Shown: positions 1 through 9,305 of the stretch, one piece after another | How positions within the stretch are numbered: position 1 is the stretch's first letter | Layout: the number at the start of each line of letters is the position of its first letter | Assembly: GCA_041572275.1 (NCBI GenBank) | Contig: JBFFSQ010000034.1 | Span: forward strand, 1 to 19,539 | From: JBFFSQ01 sp041572275 | GTDB taxonomy: Bacteria; Pseudomonadota; Gammaproteobacteria; SZUA-229 | Length of the DNA: 19,539 nt | Direction: 5' to 3' | Notes under the pieces: model-generated | The model's database searches: none | What the model was told of the DNA's origin: nothing | Seen by the model: only the letters and a program-made list of their open reading frames with translations | Program-made: the position numbers and the translations under genes

Positions 1-17
1 CTGGAGAAGAAGAAATT

Positions 18-2117
18 ATGAGTGGAGTAAAACGAAATCTGTTTGCGATGGGGTCGATCAGCAAGCCGATTTTGATCTTGGGTCTTGCACTATTCCTATC
101 CATCGGCACCATGCTTGGTAGTCTGTATTACGCGACGACTCGCCAGGATTATCAACAACGCTATCTTGAGCTGGTTTCGGAAGAGAAACTGTTGTCTCAG
201 CGTATCGCAACACTGGCTCTTGAGGCTGCTGCGGGTAAAGAGCCAGCCTTTGTGCAGCTTGAAAAGTTTCAGAACCGTTTCGATGAAACACTGGATATTT
301 TTGTAAAGGGTGATAAACGGGTGGGTTTGCCAGCGTTACAGCCGAGCCTGATGAGCCATTATGAAAAAGTGAAACGAGGCTGGGCAGGCGCTGCAAATGC
401 AAATGTTCTGGAAGAGGAGGGTTATCGTCAAAACGTGGTACGTATCCTCGAAGGTAAAGTTGCGATCTCTGAGGTCAGTGAGTTTGTTCTGGTAATCCAG
501 GAGTTTATTCCTCAGTTGCTGGCATTTTCTGAAGAGGTGGTTGATTTGTTGGTGGAGCGCAATGCAGGGCCTCACCAGATATTCATTGCCGGTCGTCAGT
601 TGATGTTGACGCAGCGTATTGAAAATAACATGAACCGCGTTCTGGTTGGTGGTGAAGGTGCAGCGGCAGCCGCTGACCGTTTCGGGCGAGATGCTGCCCG
701 TTTTGGTAGCGTACTTGAGGGTATGTTGAAAGGTTCTAAAGCTTTGCGTCTGCAGCAAATTAAGGATGAAGTTGTTCGCGTGAAATTACGTGAAGTTGCG
801 ATGTTGTTCAGTTCGGTGAGTGACCACGTTGAAGCGATTCTGGAACTTTCGCCTGATCTGTTTGATGTAAAAGATGCGGCTGACAAAATTGAAACGCTCA
901 GTGCGGGTCTGTTGAATGCTACTGAAACTCTGGAGAAGCAGATTCTTGTCCAGGGTGAATTCCTTAACTATGTTCGTTGGGGTGGTATCGGTGCCGGTGC
1001 ATTGGCGGTAGTGTTTATTATTATCATGGGTTTATTGATGGTTCGTGACTCCAGTGAACGTGAGGATGCGGCACTTGAGCAGAACCGTCGAAACCAGCGA
1101 GCGATCTTGAGGCTGCTGGACGAAATGGCTAACCTCGCGGAAGGTGACCTGACGGTGCATGCCACAGTAACGGAAGAAATTACCGGTGCCATCGCGGACT
1201 CGGTTAACTATGCGATTGACGCCTTGCGTAGTCTGGTAACCACCATTAACACTACAGCAGTTGGTGTGTCCTCGGCGGCTGAAAAAACACAGGCAACAGC
1301 ATCACGGTTAACTGATGCGAGTGCGCATCAGGCGCGTGAAATTGCTTCAGCCAGTGCGGCCATTACCGATATGGCTGATTCTATGTCTGGTGTGTCAAGA
1401 GATGCAGAAGGCTCAGTGGATGTAGCGCATAAATCACTGGAAATTGCACAGAAGGGCGCGGGTATAGTACGCCGTAGTATTCAGGGTATGGATACGATTC
1501 GTGAGCAGATTCAGGAAACCTCAAAACGAATTAAACGATTAGGTGAATCATCTCAGGAGATCGGTGATATCGTGGGACTGATCACGGAAATCGCGGATCA
1601 AACGAATATCCTGGCATTGAATGCTGCGATTCAGGCATCGACAGCCGGTGAGGCCGGTCGTGGTTTCGCGGTGGTAGCGGATGAGGTACAGCGCCTGGCG
1701 GAACGTGCAGGTAATGCGACCAAGCAGATCGAGGCACTGGTAAAAACTATCCAGGCAGATACTAATGAAGCGGTGAGTTCCATGGAGGCGAGTACGACCA
1801 ACGTGGTATCCGGTGCGAAGATGTCCGAGGATGCCGGTGAGGCACTGGTTGAAATCGAAACGGTATCTGATGAGCTCGCGAAGTTGATCCAGGGCATCTC
1901 TGCATCAGCAAGTCGGCAGGCCTCAGTGGCAATGGATGTATCCAATACCATGAATGTTATCCAGGAAATAACGCTGCAAACCTCAGAGGGTACTGAAGAG
2001 ACTTCTGCCTCGATCGGTAACTTGAGTGAGCTGGCGAATGAGCTTCGTAAGTCGGTTGCCGGCTTTAAGCTGCCTGATAGTGATGATCAGGTTGAGACGG
2101 TTATTTTAAACGGTTAA
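18..2117 (+). CDS. pilJ: PilJ, methyl-accepting chemotaxis receptor of the type IV pilus (Pil-Chp) system
   Basis: Inner-membrane chemoreceptor that feeds signals to the ChpA kinase controlling type IV pilus function (twitching, surface sensing). The 699 residues show a first membrane segment at about 17-38, a periplasmic region with two PilJ-type helical motifs (LSQRIATLALEAA near residue 59 and GRQLMLTQRIENN near 191), a second membrane segment at about 320-343, a HAMP-like linker, and a long cytoplasmic signalling coiled coil. The hairpin tip is clear: IADQTNILALNAAIQAS followed by GEAGRGFAVVADEVQRLAER at about 525-565. The ALNAAIQAS variant is, as I recall, typical of PilJ rather than generic receptors. 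Length is close to the roughly 680 residues of P. aeruginosa PilJ. A purine-rich GGAGAAGAAG lies just before the ATG. chpA follows after 26 bases, and no pilK (CheR-type) gene lies between them. Confidence 0.95.
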   Translation: MSGVKRNLFAMGSISKPILILGLALFLSIGTMLGSLYYATTRQDYQQRYLELVSEEKLLSQRIATLALEAAAGKEPAFVQLEKFQNRFDETLDIFVKGDKRVGLPALQPSLMSHYEKVKRGWAGAANANVLEEEGYRQNVVRILEGKVAISEVSEFVLVIQEFIPQLLAFSEEVVDLLVERNAGPHQIFIAGRQLMLTQRIENNMNRVLVGGEGAAAAADRFGRDAARFGSVLEGMLKGSKALRLQQIKDEVVRVKLREVAMLFSSVSDHVEAILELSPDLFDVKDAADKIETLSAGLLNATETLEKQILVQGEFLNYVRWGGIGAGALAVVFIIIMGLLMVRDSSEREDAALEQNRRNQRAILRLLDEMANLAEGDLTVHATVTEEITGAIADSVNYAIDALRSLVTTINTTAVGVSSAAEKTQATASRLTDASAHQAREIASASAAITDMADSMSGVSRDAEGSVDVAHKSLEIAQKGAGIVRRSIQGMDTIREQIQETSKRIKRLGESSQEIGDIVGLITEIADQTNILALNAAIQASTAGEAGRGFAVVADEVQRLAERAGNATKQIEALVKTIQADTNEAVSSMEASTTNVVSGAKMSEDAGEALVEIETVSDELAKLIQGISASASRQASVAMDVSNTMNVIQEITLQTSEGTEETSASIGNLSELANELRKSVAGFKLPDSDDQVETVILNG

Positions 2118-2143
2118 ACAAGTAGCAGGCTTGGCAAATACAG

Positions 2144-5100
2144 ATGAAGACAGAGGATACCGTTGAATACAACTCACTAAAGTGGGTTAAAAAAGAGCTG
2201 GACCTGATTCTTCAGGAAGCTCAGACATCATTCTCGGCTTATATTGAAGAGCCAGAGGCTGAGTCTGACCGCCTGAATGAATGTATTGAGCATCTGCATA
2301 TGGTTCAGGGAACGTTACAGATGGTTGAGTTGTTTGGTGCAGCTCAACTGGCTGAAGAAATGGAGCATGTAGCCCAGGCTCTGGCAGACGGTGGTATTGA
2401 TAAAAAAGATGATGCCTATGATGTGCTAATGCGCGCCATGTTGCAGCTTCCAGATTATCTAGAAAGTCTTCAGGCAGGTAGTAAAGATGTGCCTATGATC
2501 TTGCTGCCATTATTGAATGACCTGCGGGCTTCAAGGCATGCCAGTCTACTTTCTGAAAATGTCCTGTTTTTCCCTAATGTTGATGTCAGTGATGATTCTG
2601 AGCAATTTGCAGCTATCGAAAAAGGCCGTCTATTGCCGATGGCAAAAAAATTGCGGCCGCATTATCAGGTCGGTTTGCTGGGTTGGTTCAAAGGACAAAA
2701 AATTGCTGCCAGTCTGAAGCGTATTTTGGCAGTGCTTTCAGAGCTTGAAAAAAATTCTGCAGATCCAGCTACTCGTCGAATCTGGTCTATTGGTGCTGCT
2801 TTGGTTGAAGGTCTGGCTAACGGTGGTATTGATTCAAGTGTCAGTATCAAAATGTTACTGGGTCATGTTGATCGCAGTATCAAGCAATTGATTGATCAGG
2901 GTGAAGATGTCTTTGCTCGGTCAGTTTCACCAGAGTTGTTAAAAAATCTTCTTTACTATATTGCGCGTATTGATAAAGACAGTCAGCGTGTTAACTCGAT
3001 TAAAGAACTCTATCATCTTGATGAGTTGTTGCCCGGTGATAAAGAACTCGAAGAGGCACGTTCAGGCCTGGGTGGCCTAAATACTGAGTTGCTAAAAACG
3101 GTTTCGCAGGGTATCCGTGAAGAGCTGCTTGAGGTCAAGGATATCCTTGAATTGTTTGTTCACAGTGAAGCGCGTGATGTTGGACGTTTATCAACCTTGC
3201 CGGATTTGTTGAACAAGATAGCTGACACACTGGCAATGCTTGGTTTAGGTGGGCCAAGAGAAGATGTACTGACACAGCGTAAGAAAATTGAGAGCATCGT
3301 TAGTGGCGGTACGGACGCTAGTGAAGATGAGATCATGGAAATCGCAAGTGTCTTGCTGAATGTTGAAGCGCAGTTAAATAACTTTATCGCGAATCGTTCG
3401 ATACAGGGTGCTGGAACAACAGAATTAGAAACCGATATGCCAGAAGGCGAATATCGAGATGTGGTTTCAGCGGTTGTTCGCGAAGCATTACAGGATTTCA
3501 GTGATGCACGCCAGGCAATTCTGGGTTTCCTTGAGGATACTACCAATACAGATCTTTTGAGAATTGTGCTGACTCGACTGGATCAGGTTAATGGCGCCAT
3601 GTTTATGATGCCAGTACAGCATATCGAATCAGAAATCCATGCACTTAGAGATTATATTATTAAGGTTCTCCTTAATGCTGGTGAGGTGCCGGATGCAACT
3701 ATGCAGGATCGCATGGCCGATGTTGTTACAGGTATTGAGTATTATCTGGAGTCAATTATTGAGGGTAGACCCAGGTCACTAGAGTCCAGTGAGATCGCAG
3801 CGCGCGCTCTTGATGAAGTATCCTCCAGTTATGCAGATGTGGATGAAGTAGAACTGTTGGCTCCTGCTGAAGAGTCAGTGCCAGAAAAGCCAAAAGAAAC
3901 AGTAGAACCAGCAGCGGCGCAAGTCGAACAATCAGCACCTGTTAGCGCTGCAGACCAAGCTGCACCGGTAGCCGCAGCATCTGAACTCGATAAAGGTTAT
4001 GTAATCCTGGGTGATGATGCCGATGAGGAAATTCTGGAAATATTCATTGAAGAGGCTCTGGAAGAGTTGGCTTCGTTGAATGAGCAGTTCCCACGCTGGA
4101 AAAATAATATCGCTGATGAAGAAGCGCTTACAACGATAAGACGCTCCTTTCATACTCTTAAAGGCAGTGGTCGCTTAATTGGTGCAGAGTTAATCGGTGA
4201 GTTTGCCTGGAATTTTGAAAACATGCTGAACCGTGTGCTGGATAAGTCACGTCCAGCTGATCAGGATGTTTTTGATGTTTTAGAAGAGGCGCTGGGTATT
4301 CTGCCTCAATTAATCGAACAGCTAACGGGTAATCGTGAACCTGTTGAAAACGTATATGAGCTGATGGCTCGGGCGGATGCTCTGGGAAAGTGGAGCAAAA
4401 CAGATAGGGCTAAAGTGAGTGAGGCTGCTACACGTCCGACTGTTGAACCTGAAATAAATGAAGTAGCGCCAGAACCGATCATAACTGAAGAAGATTCAAT
4501 CGCTGAATTAGAAACAACTGAGCCAGAAATCGGATTTTCTGAAACACCTGAACCCGTGATTGAATTCGAGCCTGAGGCTGAATTGCCGTTGATGGATGTT
4601 GAAGATGAGGCCATCGATATGTCAGCCGTTGAGGCTGAAAATGACGAGATTTCTTTAGCCGATTTTGACATTGATGAACCTTCACCGGCTGAATCGTTGG
4701 ATGATGATTTTGATATAGATTTGACCGATGATCTTGAGTCATTGCAGTTGGCGATGAGTCCGACCGACACAGAATCTGAAATTACCGAGACTGAAATTGA
4801 CCTGACTGAAAATAATGGTATTGAAGCTGATGGCCTTGAGTTTGATGCAGGAGATTTGATTCCTGAAAATTATGAACCGGAGGCAGAAGCCGATATTAAT
4901 GTTGATCCAGTTCTATTCCAGATCTTTAAAGATGAGTCTGAAGGTCATTTGAAGCAAATCAGGTTGTTACTGGATAGTCATTATCAGGGTGAGCAGCAAT
5001 TAATTGCTGGACCAGAATTAAACAGGGCATTGCACACCCTTTTTGGCAGTGCACGTACAGCCGAAGTGCAGGCAATAGCAGAAATATGTGGGGAAGCTGA

Positions 5101-8023
5101 GAAATATATTCGTCTGTATCAGGACATGGATAGCAATATCATTCAGGATGAGGGTGTTAGCTTAATTGATGAATTAAGCCAGTCGGTGACATCGATGCTT
5201 GAGCTGATGTCTGATCCTGGCAAGCGCTTACAGTCTGATACTGTCTTGTTGTCTCGTATTCAGTCCGCAATTAGGGATCTTAGTCAACAACTGGAAGCAC
5301 AGGCAGTAGGATCGTCACAAACTATTGAAGACTTGACGATCGAGCAGCCAGCAGAAGAGGTTGTGCCTGAAATCGTTGCTGAACCGAAACCGGTCCCACA
5401 GCCAGAGATTAGCGAGTCATTAGTTGCTTATGGCGATGTTGATGATGAACTGGTTGATATATTTCTCGAAGAAGCTGAAGAATTGCTTGATGCTTGCGAG
5501 AATTGTCTGCAGCGATGGAGCAGTAATAGTGCGGATAGCAATAGCGTGCAGGATTTACAGCGCCAATTGCACACCCTGAAGGGTGGTGCTCGAATGGCTG
5601 ATTTGACACCTATCGGTAATCTGACACATGCACTCGAGTCTCTGATTATTGCGGTGACAGAAGGTCGCGTCGGTTTCTCAAAGGATATGGACAATATTCT
5701 TCATGAATCGATGGATAATCTATCGGATATGCTGGCCAAGGTTAAAACCCGTGAGCCAATGTCGTCAGCAGAACGCTTGATCTCATTGTTAGAAGCATTA
5801 AAGCGTGGTGAAGCCGTAGACTTAAAAAAAAATGAAACAGAGGGTGAAAGTGTAGCTGAAATCCAGGATGTGGCTGAGCCGGCACTAGAAGACTTCAGTA
5901 TAGAAATTGAAGATGAAGCGGCATCTGTTGATACGCTGGTTTTTGATGAGTCAGAACTGGATTTAACTGCTGAAGTGCCTGCTGCTGAAGAAAGTTTCGA
6001 AATAGAAATTGAGCCGACTGCTGACGTCGAGCTTGAGATTGAAGAGCCAGAACTCGAAGATCAGGCTGATGAGATTGAGCTGGATCTCAATGAGTTTATC
6101 AAGCAGGAAGACAAGGCGGCCAAGGAACAGATGCAAAAAGCGGCCGAACAAGAGGTCGCAAAACCCAAAGATGAACCTGCTAAGTCTGGTACCCAGGAAC
6201 AGGTTCGAGTCCGTGCAGAGTTACTTAATGAGCTGGTCAATAATGCGGGTGAGGTGAGTGTTTATCATGCGCGCATGAACCAGCAGATTGCAGGTTTTTC
6301 ATTCAGCCTGACAGAAATGGAGCAGACGGTTGAGCGTTTACGTGAGCAGTTACGTAAGCTGTCTATTGAAACTGAGGCTCAGATCCTCTCTCGTTACGAA
6401 AAAGAATCCGATCAGTACGATGCCGATTTCGATCCGTTAGAAATGGACCGTTTTTCAACTATGCAGCAGATTTCCAGGAGTTTGCAGGAAACGGTTAGTG
6501 ATATTGAAAGTATCAAGGATATCCTTGGTGAATCAGTACGTGATGCTGAAACGCTATTGTTACAGGAATCACGTGTAAGTACTGAATTGCAGGAAGGCCT
6601 GATGCGTACGCGTATGGTTCATTTTGGCGGACTTGCTTCACGTTTGCGCCGCATTGTCAGGCAAACAGCACGAGAACTGGATAAGGATGTTGAACTTGAG
6701 ATTAGTGGTGAATCCAGTGAGGTCGACCGTACCGTGCTGGATCGTATCATTGCGCCACTGGAACATATGCTCAGGAATGCGGTATCTCATGGTATAGAGT
6801 CACCGGAACAGCGACTTGCTGCGGGAAAATCCGAGAGTGGCAAAATTACCATAGGTGTTGATCGCGAAGGTGGTGATGTTGTTATCAAGGTAGATGATGA
6901 CGGCCGTGGTATCGACGTAAAAGCAGTACGAGATAAAGCGATTGCTCAAGGCTTGATGGAGCGCGATAGTCAGTTAACGGATCATGAGATTTTACAGTTC
7001 ATTATGCATGCGGGCTTTAGTACTGCTGAAAAAGTGACTCAGATCTCAGGCCGTGGTGTTGGCATGGATGTAGTAGACAGCGAAATCAAGCAACTCGGTG
7101 GTTTGTTAGAGATTGATACTGCACAGGGTAAAGGCTCGACCTTCAAGATACGTTTACCGCTGACATTAGCGATTAATCACGCGCTGATGGTAAGTGCTGG
7201 CGAGGAGGTATATGCCGTACCACTGAACTCAATTGAGGGTGTGGTCCGACTATCAGGTCCTGAATTGCAGATGTTTTATGATAGTGATAACAGCAAATAT
7301 GAATTTGCCGGTGTTAAATATGAGCTGCGACACCTGGGTAAGATGTTGACAGGCACGCAACCTGATTATTCCAGAAGCGGACAATTGTATCCGGTGCTTC
7401 TTGCTCATGTTGGTGATCACTACGTAGCCTTGCATGTTGATGACCTGCTGGGGCGTCGTGAAATTGTAGTAAAACCAGTAGGTTCTCAAATAGGTAATGT
7501 GCGCAGTATTTCTGGCGCTACTATACTTGGTGATGGCCGAGTTGTTCTCATACTTGAAATGAATTCGTTGGTATTGGGTGACTCATTAATTCATATTGAA
7601 GAGACAGAAGGCTTGGCAGATCAGGCAGCCGTGCCCCAAGTGCCTGTAGCAGAAACACGCGAGCCTATCGTTATGGTGGTAGATGACTCAATCACGATCA
7701 GAAAAGTAACTGAGCGTATGCTTGGACGTCATAACATGAAGGTCATTACTGCAAAAGATGGTGTTGATGCAGTTGCTCAGTTACAGGATATTAAACCAGA
7801 TGTGATGTTGCTGGATATTGAGATGCCACGTATGGATGGATATGAAGTAGCCAGTCATGTACGTAATGAAGAGCGGTTGAAAGATTTGCCTATTATTATG
7901 ATCACATCCCGAAGTGGTGCGAAACATAAAGATAAAGCATTTGAGATAGGGGTGAACAAGTATCTAGGTAAGCCATATCAGGAAGATGAGTTAATGGAAA
8001 ACATACATGAGCTGATAGGTTAA
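2144..8023 (+). CDS. chpA: ChpA/PilL, hybrid CheA-type histidine kinase of the type IV pilus chemosensory system
   Basis: Cytoplasmic kinase that receives input from PilJ and passes phosphate to response regulators (PilG/PilH in relatives). Of 1959 residues, the N-terminal part has a FimL/ChpA-like Hpt-like helix with His52 in LHMVQGT and further helical, His-less Hpt-like repeats up to about residue 510. Phosphotransfer motifs follow: SFHTLKGSGR (His670), LHTLFGSAR (His964, usual Lys replaced by Phe) and LHTLKGGAR (His1143). They are separated by very acidic Glu/Asp/Pro-rich linkers (about 760-910 and 1205-1330). Then come the dimerisation domain (from about 1356), the ATPase N box EHMLRNAVSHGIE (about 1539), G1 DDDGRGID, G2 GRGVGMD, a CheW domain (about 1680-1815) and a C-terminal receiver with Asp1847/1848, phosphoacceptor Asp1891 in MLLDIEMPRMDG and Lys1943. 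It is shorter than P. aeruginosa ChpA (about 2470 residues). The ribosome-binding site is weak. The downstream cheW gene starts 5 bases after its stop. Confidence 0.95.
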   Translation: MKTEDTVEYNSLKWVKKELDLILQEAQTSFSAYIEEPEAESDRLNECIEHLHMVQGTLQMVELFGAAQLAEEMEHVAQALADGGIDKKDDAYDVLMRAMLQLPDYLESLQAGSKDVPMILLPLLNDLRASRHASLLSENVLFFPNVDVSDDSEQFAAIEKGRLLPMAKKLRPHYQVGLLGWFKGQKIAASLKRILAVLSELEKNSADPATRRIWSIGAALVEGLANGGIDSSVSIKMLLGHVDRSIKQLIDQGEDVFARSVSPELLKNLLYYIARIDKDSQRVNSIKELYHLDELLPGDKELEEARSGLGGLNTELLKTVSQGIREELLEVKDILELFVHSEARDVGRLSTLPDLLNKIADTLAMLGLGGPREDVLTQRKKIESIVSGGTDASEDEIMEIASVLLNVEAQLNNFIANRSIQGAGTTELETDMPEGEYRDVVSAVVREALQDFSDARQAILGFLEDTTNTDLLRIVLTRLDQVNGAMFMMPVQHIESEIHALRDYIIKVLLNAGEVPDATMQDRMADVVTGIEYYLESIIEGRPRSLESSEIAARALDEVSSSYADVDEVELLAPAEESVPEKPKETVEPAAAQVEQSAPVSAADQAAPVAAASELDKGYVILGDDADEEILEIFIEEALEELASLNEQFPRWKNNIADEEALTTIRRSFHTLKGSGRLIGAELIGEFAWNFENMLNRVLDKSRPADQDVFDVLEEALGILPQLIEQLTGNREPVENVYELMARADALGKWSKTDRAKVSEAATRPTVEPEINEVAPEPIITEEDSIAELETTEPEIGFSETPEPVIEFEPEAELPLMDVEDEAIDMSAVEAENDEISLADFDIDEPSPAESLDDDFDIDLTDDLESLQLAMSPTDTESEITETEIDLTENNGIEADGLEFDAGDLIPENYEPEAEADINVDPVLFQIFKDESEGHLKQIRLLLDSHYQGEQQLIAGPELNRALHTLFGSARTAEVQAIAEICGEAEKYIRLYQDMDSNIIQDEGVSLIDELSQSVTSMLELMSDPGKRLQSDTVLLSRIQSAIRDLSQQLEAQAVGSSQTIEDLTIEQPAEEVVPEIVAEPKPVPQPEISESLVAYGDVDDELVDIFLEEAEELLDACENCLQRWSSNSADSNSVQDLQRQLHTLKGGARMADLTPIGNLTHALESLIIAVTEGRVGFSKDMDNILHESMDNLSDMLAKVKTREPMSSAERLISLLEALKRGEAVDLKKNETEGESVAEIQDVAEPALEDFSIEIEDEAASVDTLVFDESELDLTAEVPAAEESFEIEIEPTADVELEIEEPELEDQADEIELDLNEFIKQEDKAAKEQMQKAAEQEVAKPKDEPAKSGTQEQVRVRAELLNELVNNAGEVSVYHARMNQQIAGFSFSLTEMEQTVERLREQLRKLSIETEAQILSRYEKESDQYDADFDPLEMDRFSTMQQISRSLQETVSDIESIKDILGESVRDAETLLLQESRVSTELQEGLMRTRMVHFGGLASRLRRIVRQTARELDKDVELEISGESSEVDRTVLDRIIAPLEHMLRNAVSHGIESPEQRLAAGKSESGKITIGVDREGGDVVIKVDDDGRGIDVKAVRDKAIAQGLMERDSQLTDHEILQFIMHAGFSTAEKVTQISGRGVGMDVVDSEIKQLGGLLEIDTAQGKGSTFKIRLPLTLAINHALMVSAGEEVYAVPLNSIEGVVRLSGPELQMFYDSDNSKYEFAGVKYELRHLGKMLTGTQPDYSRSGQLYPVLLAHVGDHYVALHVDDLLGRREIVVKPVGSQIGNVRSISGATILGDGRVVLILEMNSLVLGDSLIHIEETEGLADQAAVPQVPVAETREPIVMVVDDSITIRKVTERMLGRHNMKVITAKDGVDAVAQLQDIKPDVMLLDIEMPRMDGYEVASHVRNEERLKDLPIIMITSRSGAKHKDKAFEIGVNKYLGKPYQEDELMENIHELIG

Positions 8024-8028
8024 TTATA

Positions 8029-8487
8029 ATGGCCGATGATTTCGAACAATTAAAATGCGTGCTGTTAACTATAAACGAGGATCGTTTGATTCTGCCTAAT
8101 GCAGCCATCGCAGAGATCGTGCCTGTACGCAATATGATCAATGTTGCAAATAAACCTTCCTGGGTATTGGGTTTTCTTGATTGGCGCGGCAATTCTGTAC
8201 CCTTAATATCATTTGAATTGATGGGTGGCGTACGTATGCCCAGCCTGGCCAGTGAAGAAGTAAAGGCCGTGGTGATATATACAGTTGGCGATGACGCCAG
8301 TTTACCTTTCATGTCTTTTTTAGTTAAAGGTGCTCCTCAGTCGATTAATATTATTGCATCAGATGTGATCCCGAATAATGAAGAGAGCAATCATCCAGCC
8401 ATTGATCAAAAGGTGATGGTTAAGGGTGAGATGGCCAGTATTATCGATATGGAAGCACTTGAGTCGATCATCAAAGAAACCGTTTAA
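8029..8487 (+). CDS. CheW-family coupling protein, ChpC-like
   Basis: A 152-residue single-domain CheW-type protein expected to link a chemoreceptor to the ChpA kinase in the cytoplasm. Visible family features are an N-terminal beta strand with ILPNAAIAEIVPV, the conserved turn region PSWVLGFLDWRGNSVPLISFE (residues about 43-63) and a C-terminal segment ending in a helix (DMEALESII). It starts only 5 bases after the chpA stop, so co-translation with chpA is likely; the possible AGG ribosome-binding site lies inside the chpA end. By position after chpA it matches P. aeruginosa chpC, although chpB is missing between them here. PilI is the alternative CheW of this system, but it normally sits before pilJ. 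Its stop overlaps the converging rsmE stop by 4 bases. Confidence 0.85.
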   Translation: MADDFEQLKCVLLTINEDRLILPNAAIAEIVPVRNMINVANKPSWVLGFLDWRGNSVPLISFELMGGVRMPSLASEEVKAVVIYTVGDDASLPFMSFLVKGAPQSINIIASDVIPNNEESNHPAIDQKVMVKGEMASIIDMEALESIIKETV

Positions 8488-9212
8488 TTTAAATCACCCC
8501 AAAGCATTTGAATTGCGCTAATGGTCGCCAGTGCTGCAGTTTCTGTCCTCAATATGCGTGGACCCAGTTGAATACCGTGATAGCCCTGGGTTTTTGCATA
8601 CGTAATTTCATCATCAGTTAGACCTCCCTCAGGCCCAATGAGTACCACAACAGAATTTTTATCTGGTGTGTGATTTTTCAGATTGGTACTGGCAGCGGGA
8701 TGTAATAGGAATCGGCTGCCAGGATATGGGGCTTTAATGGCGTCGTTGAATTTAACGGTCGGTTGTAACTCAGGGATTCGACTGCGTCCCGATTGCTCAC
8801 ATGCATTAATGACTATGCCTTGCCAGTGTTGGTGTTTTTTCTCGGCTCGTGGTCCTTTTAAATTCACAACTGTTCGTTGACAGATGACGGGGATGATACG
8901 ACTGACACCCAGTTCTACGGACTTTTGGATCACGGTATCCATACGATCACCTTTGGAAATCCCCTGCAACAGGGTGATGTTGAGGGGGGACTCATTTTCT
9001 ACCTGAGCACGCTCATGGAGTGTTGCGAAACAACGTTTACCCTCGAAGCTGATGTGAGCTGAAAAATCAAATCCATCACCATTGAACAGAATGATATTGG
9101 CTTGGTCTTTCAGTCGTAACACACGGTTCAGATGGTGTGTGGCGGAAGGGTCAAGCTCAACATTGTCCCCAACTGCCAAAGGCTGGTTCTGATAAATTCT
9201 AGGGATACGCAT
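8484..9212 (-). CDS. rsmE: 16S rRNA (uracil-1498-N3)-methyltransferase RsmE
   Basis: SPOUT-class enzyme that methylates N3 of U1498 in 16S rRNA using SAM, releasing SAH. The 242 residues match the usual length (about 243 in E. coli). An N-terminal PUA-like part (MRIPRIYQ start, HHLNRVLRL near residue 27) is followed by the knotted SPOUT domain, with QGISKGDRMDTVIQKSVELG near 85-105 and C-terminal SAM-site motifs VLIGPEGGLTDDE (about 190-202) and LGPRILRTETAALA (about 217-230). It is the last gene of the - strand block, 93 bases after metF. No strong ribosome-binding site precedes the ATG. Its 3' end runs into the converging cheW gene with a 4-base stop overlap. The same neighbourhood with metF and the SAH hydrolase gene occurs, as I recall, in Pseudomonas. 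Confidence 0.94.
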   Translation of the reverse strand: MRIPRIYQNQPLAVGDNVELDPSATHHLNRVLRLKDQANIILFNGDGFDFSAHISFEGKRCFATLHERAQVENESPLNITLLQGISKGDRMDTVIQKSVELGVSRIIPVICQRTVVNLKGPRAEKKHQHWQGIVINACEQSGRSRIPELQPTVKFNDAIKAPYPGSRFLLHPAASTNLKNHTPDKNSVVVLIGPEGGLTDDEITYAKTQGYHGIQLGPRILRTETAALATISAIQMLWGDLN

Positions 9213-9305
9213 GCGTTTATTGTAGGCTGAATAATCCTAACGGTCATCTACAGTTGTGGTGATAGCCTGAGTGCAGAGCTTGGCTATATTTCAACGACCT
9301 AATGT

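Noticed and set aside
4306..4770. 154-codon open frame on the - strand within chpA, rich in Ser
   Set aside because: It mirrors the acidic Glu/Asp-rich linker of ChpA, whose codons read as Ser/Ile/Ala on the other strand; it has no independent support.
9213..9305. Promoter for rsmE from TTGAAA in the metF-rsmE gap
   Set aside because: No acceptable -10 box lies at 16-18 nt; an ATAGCC/GGCTAT pairing with a 14-nt loop is too weak to call.
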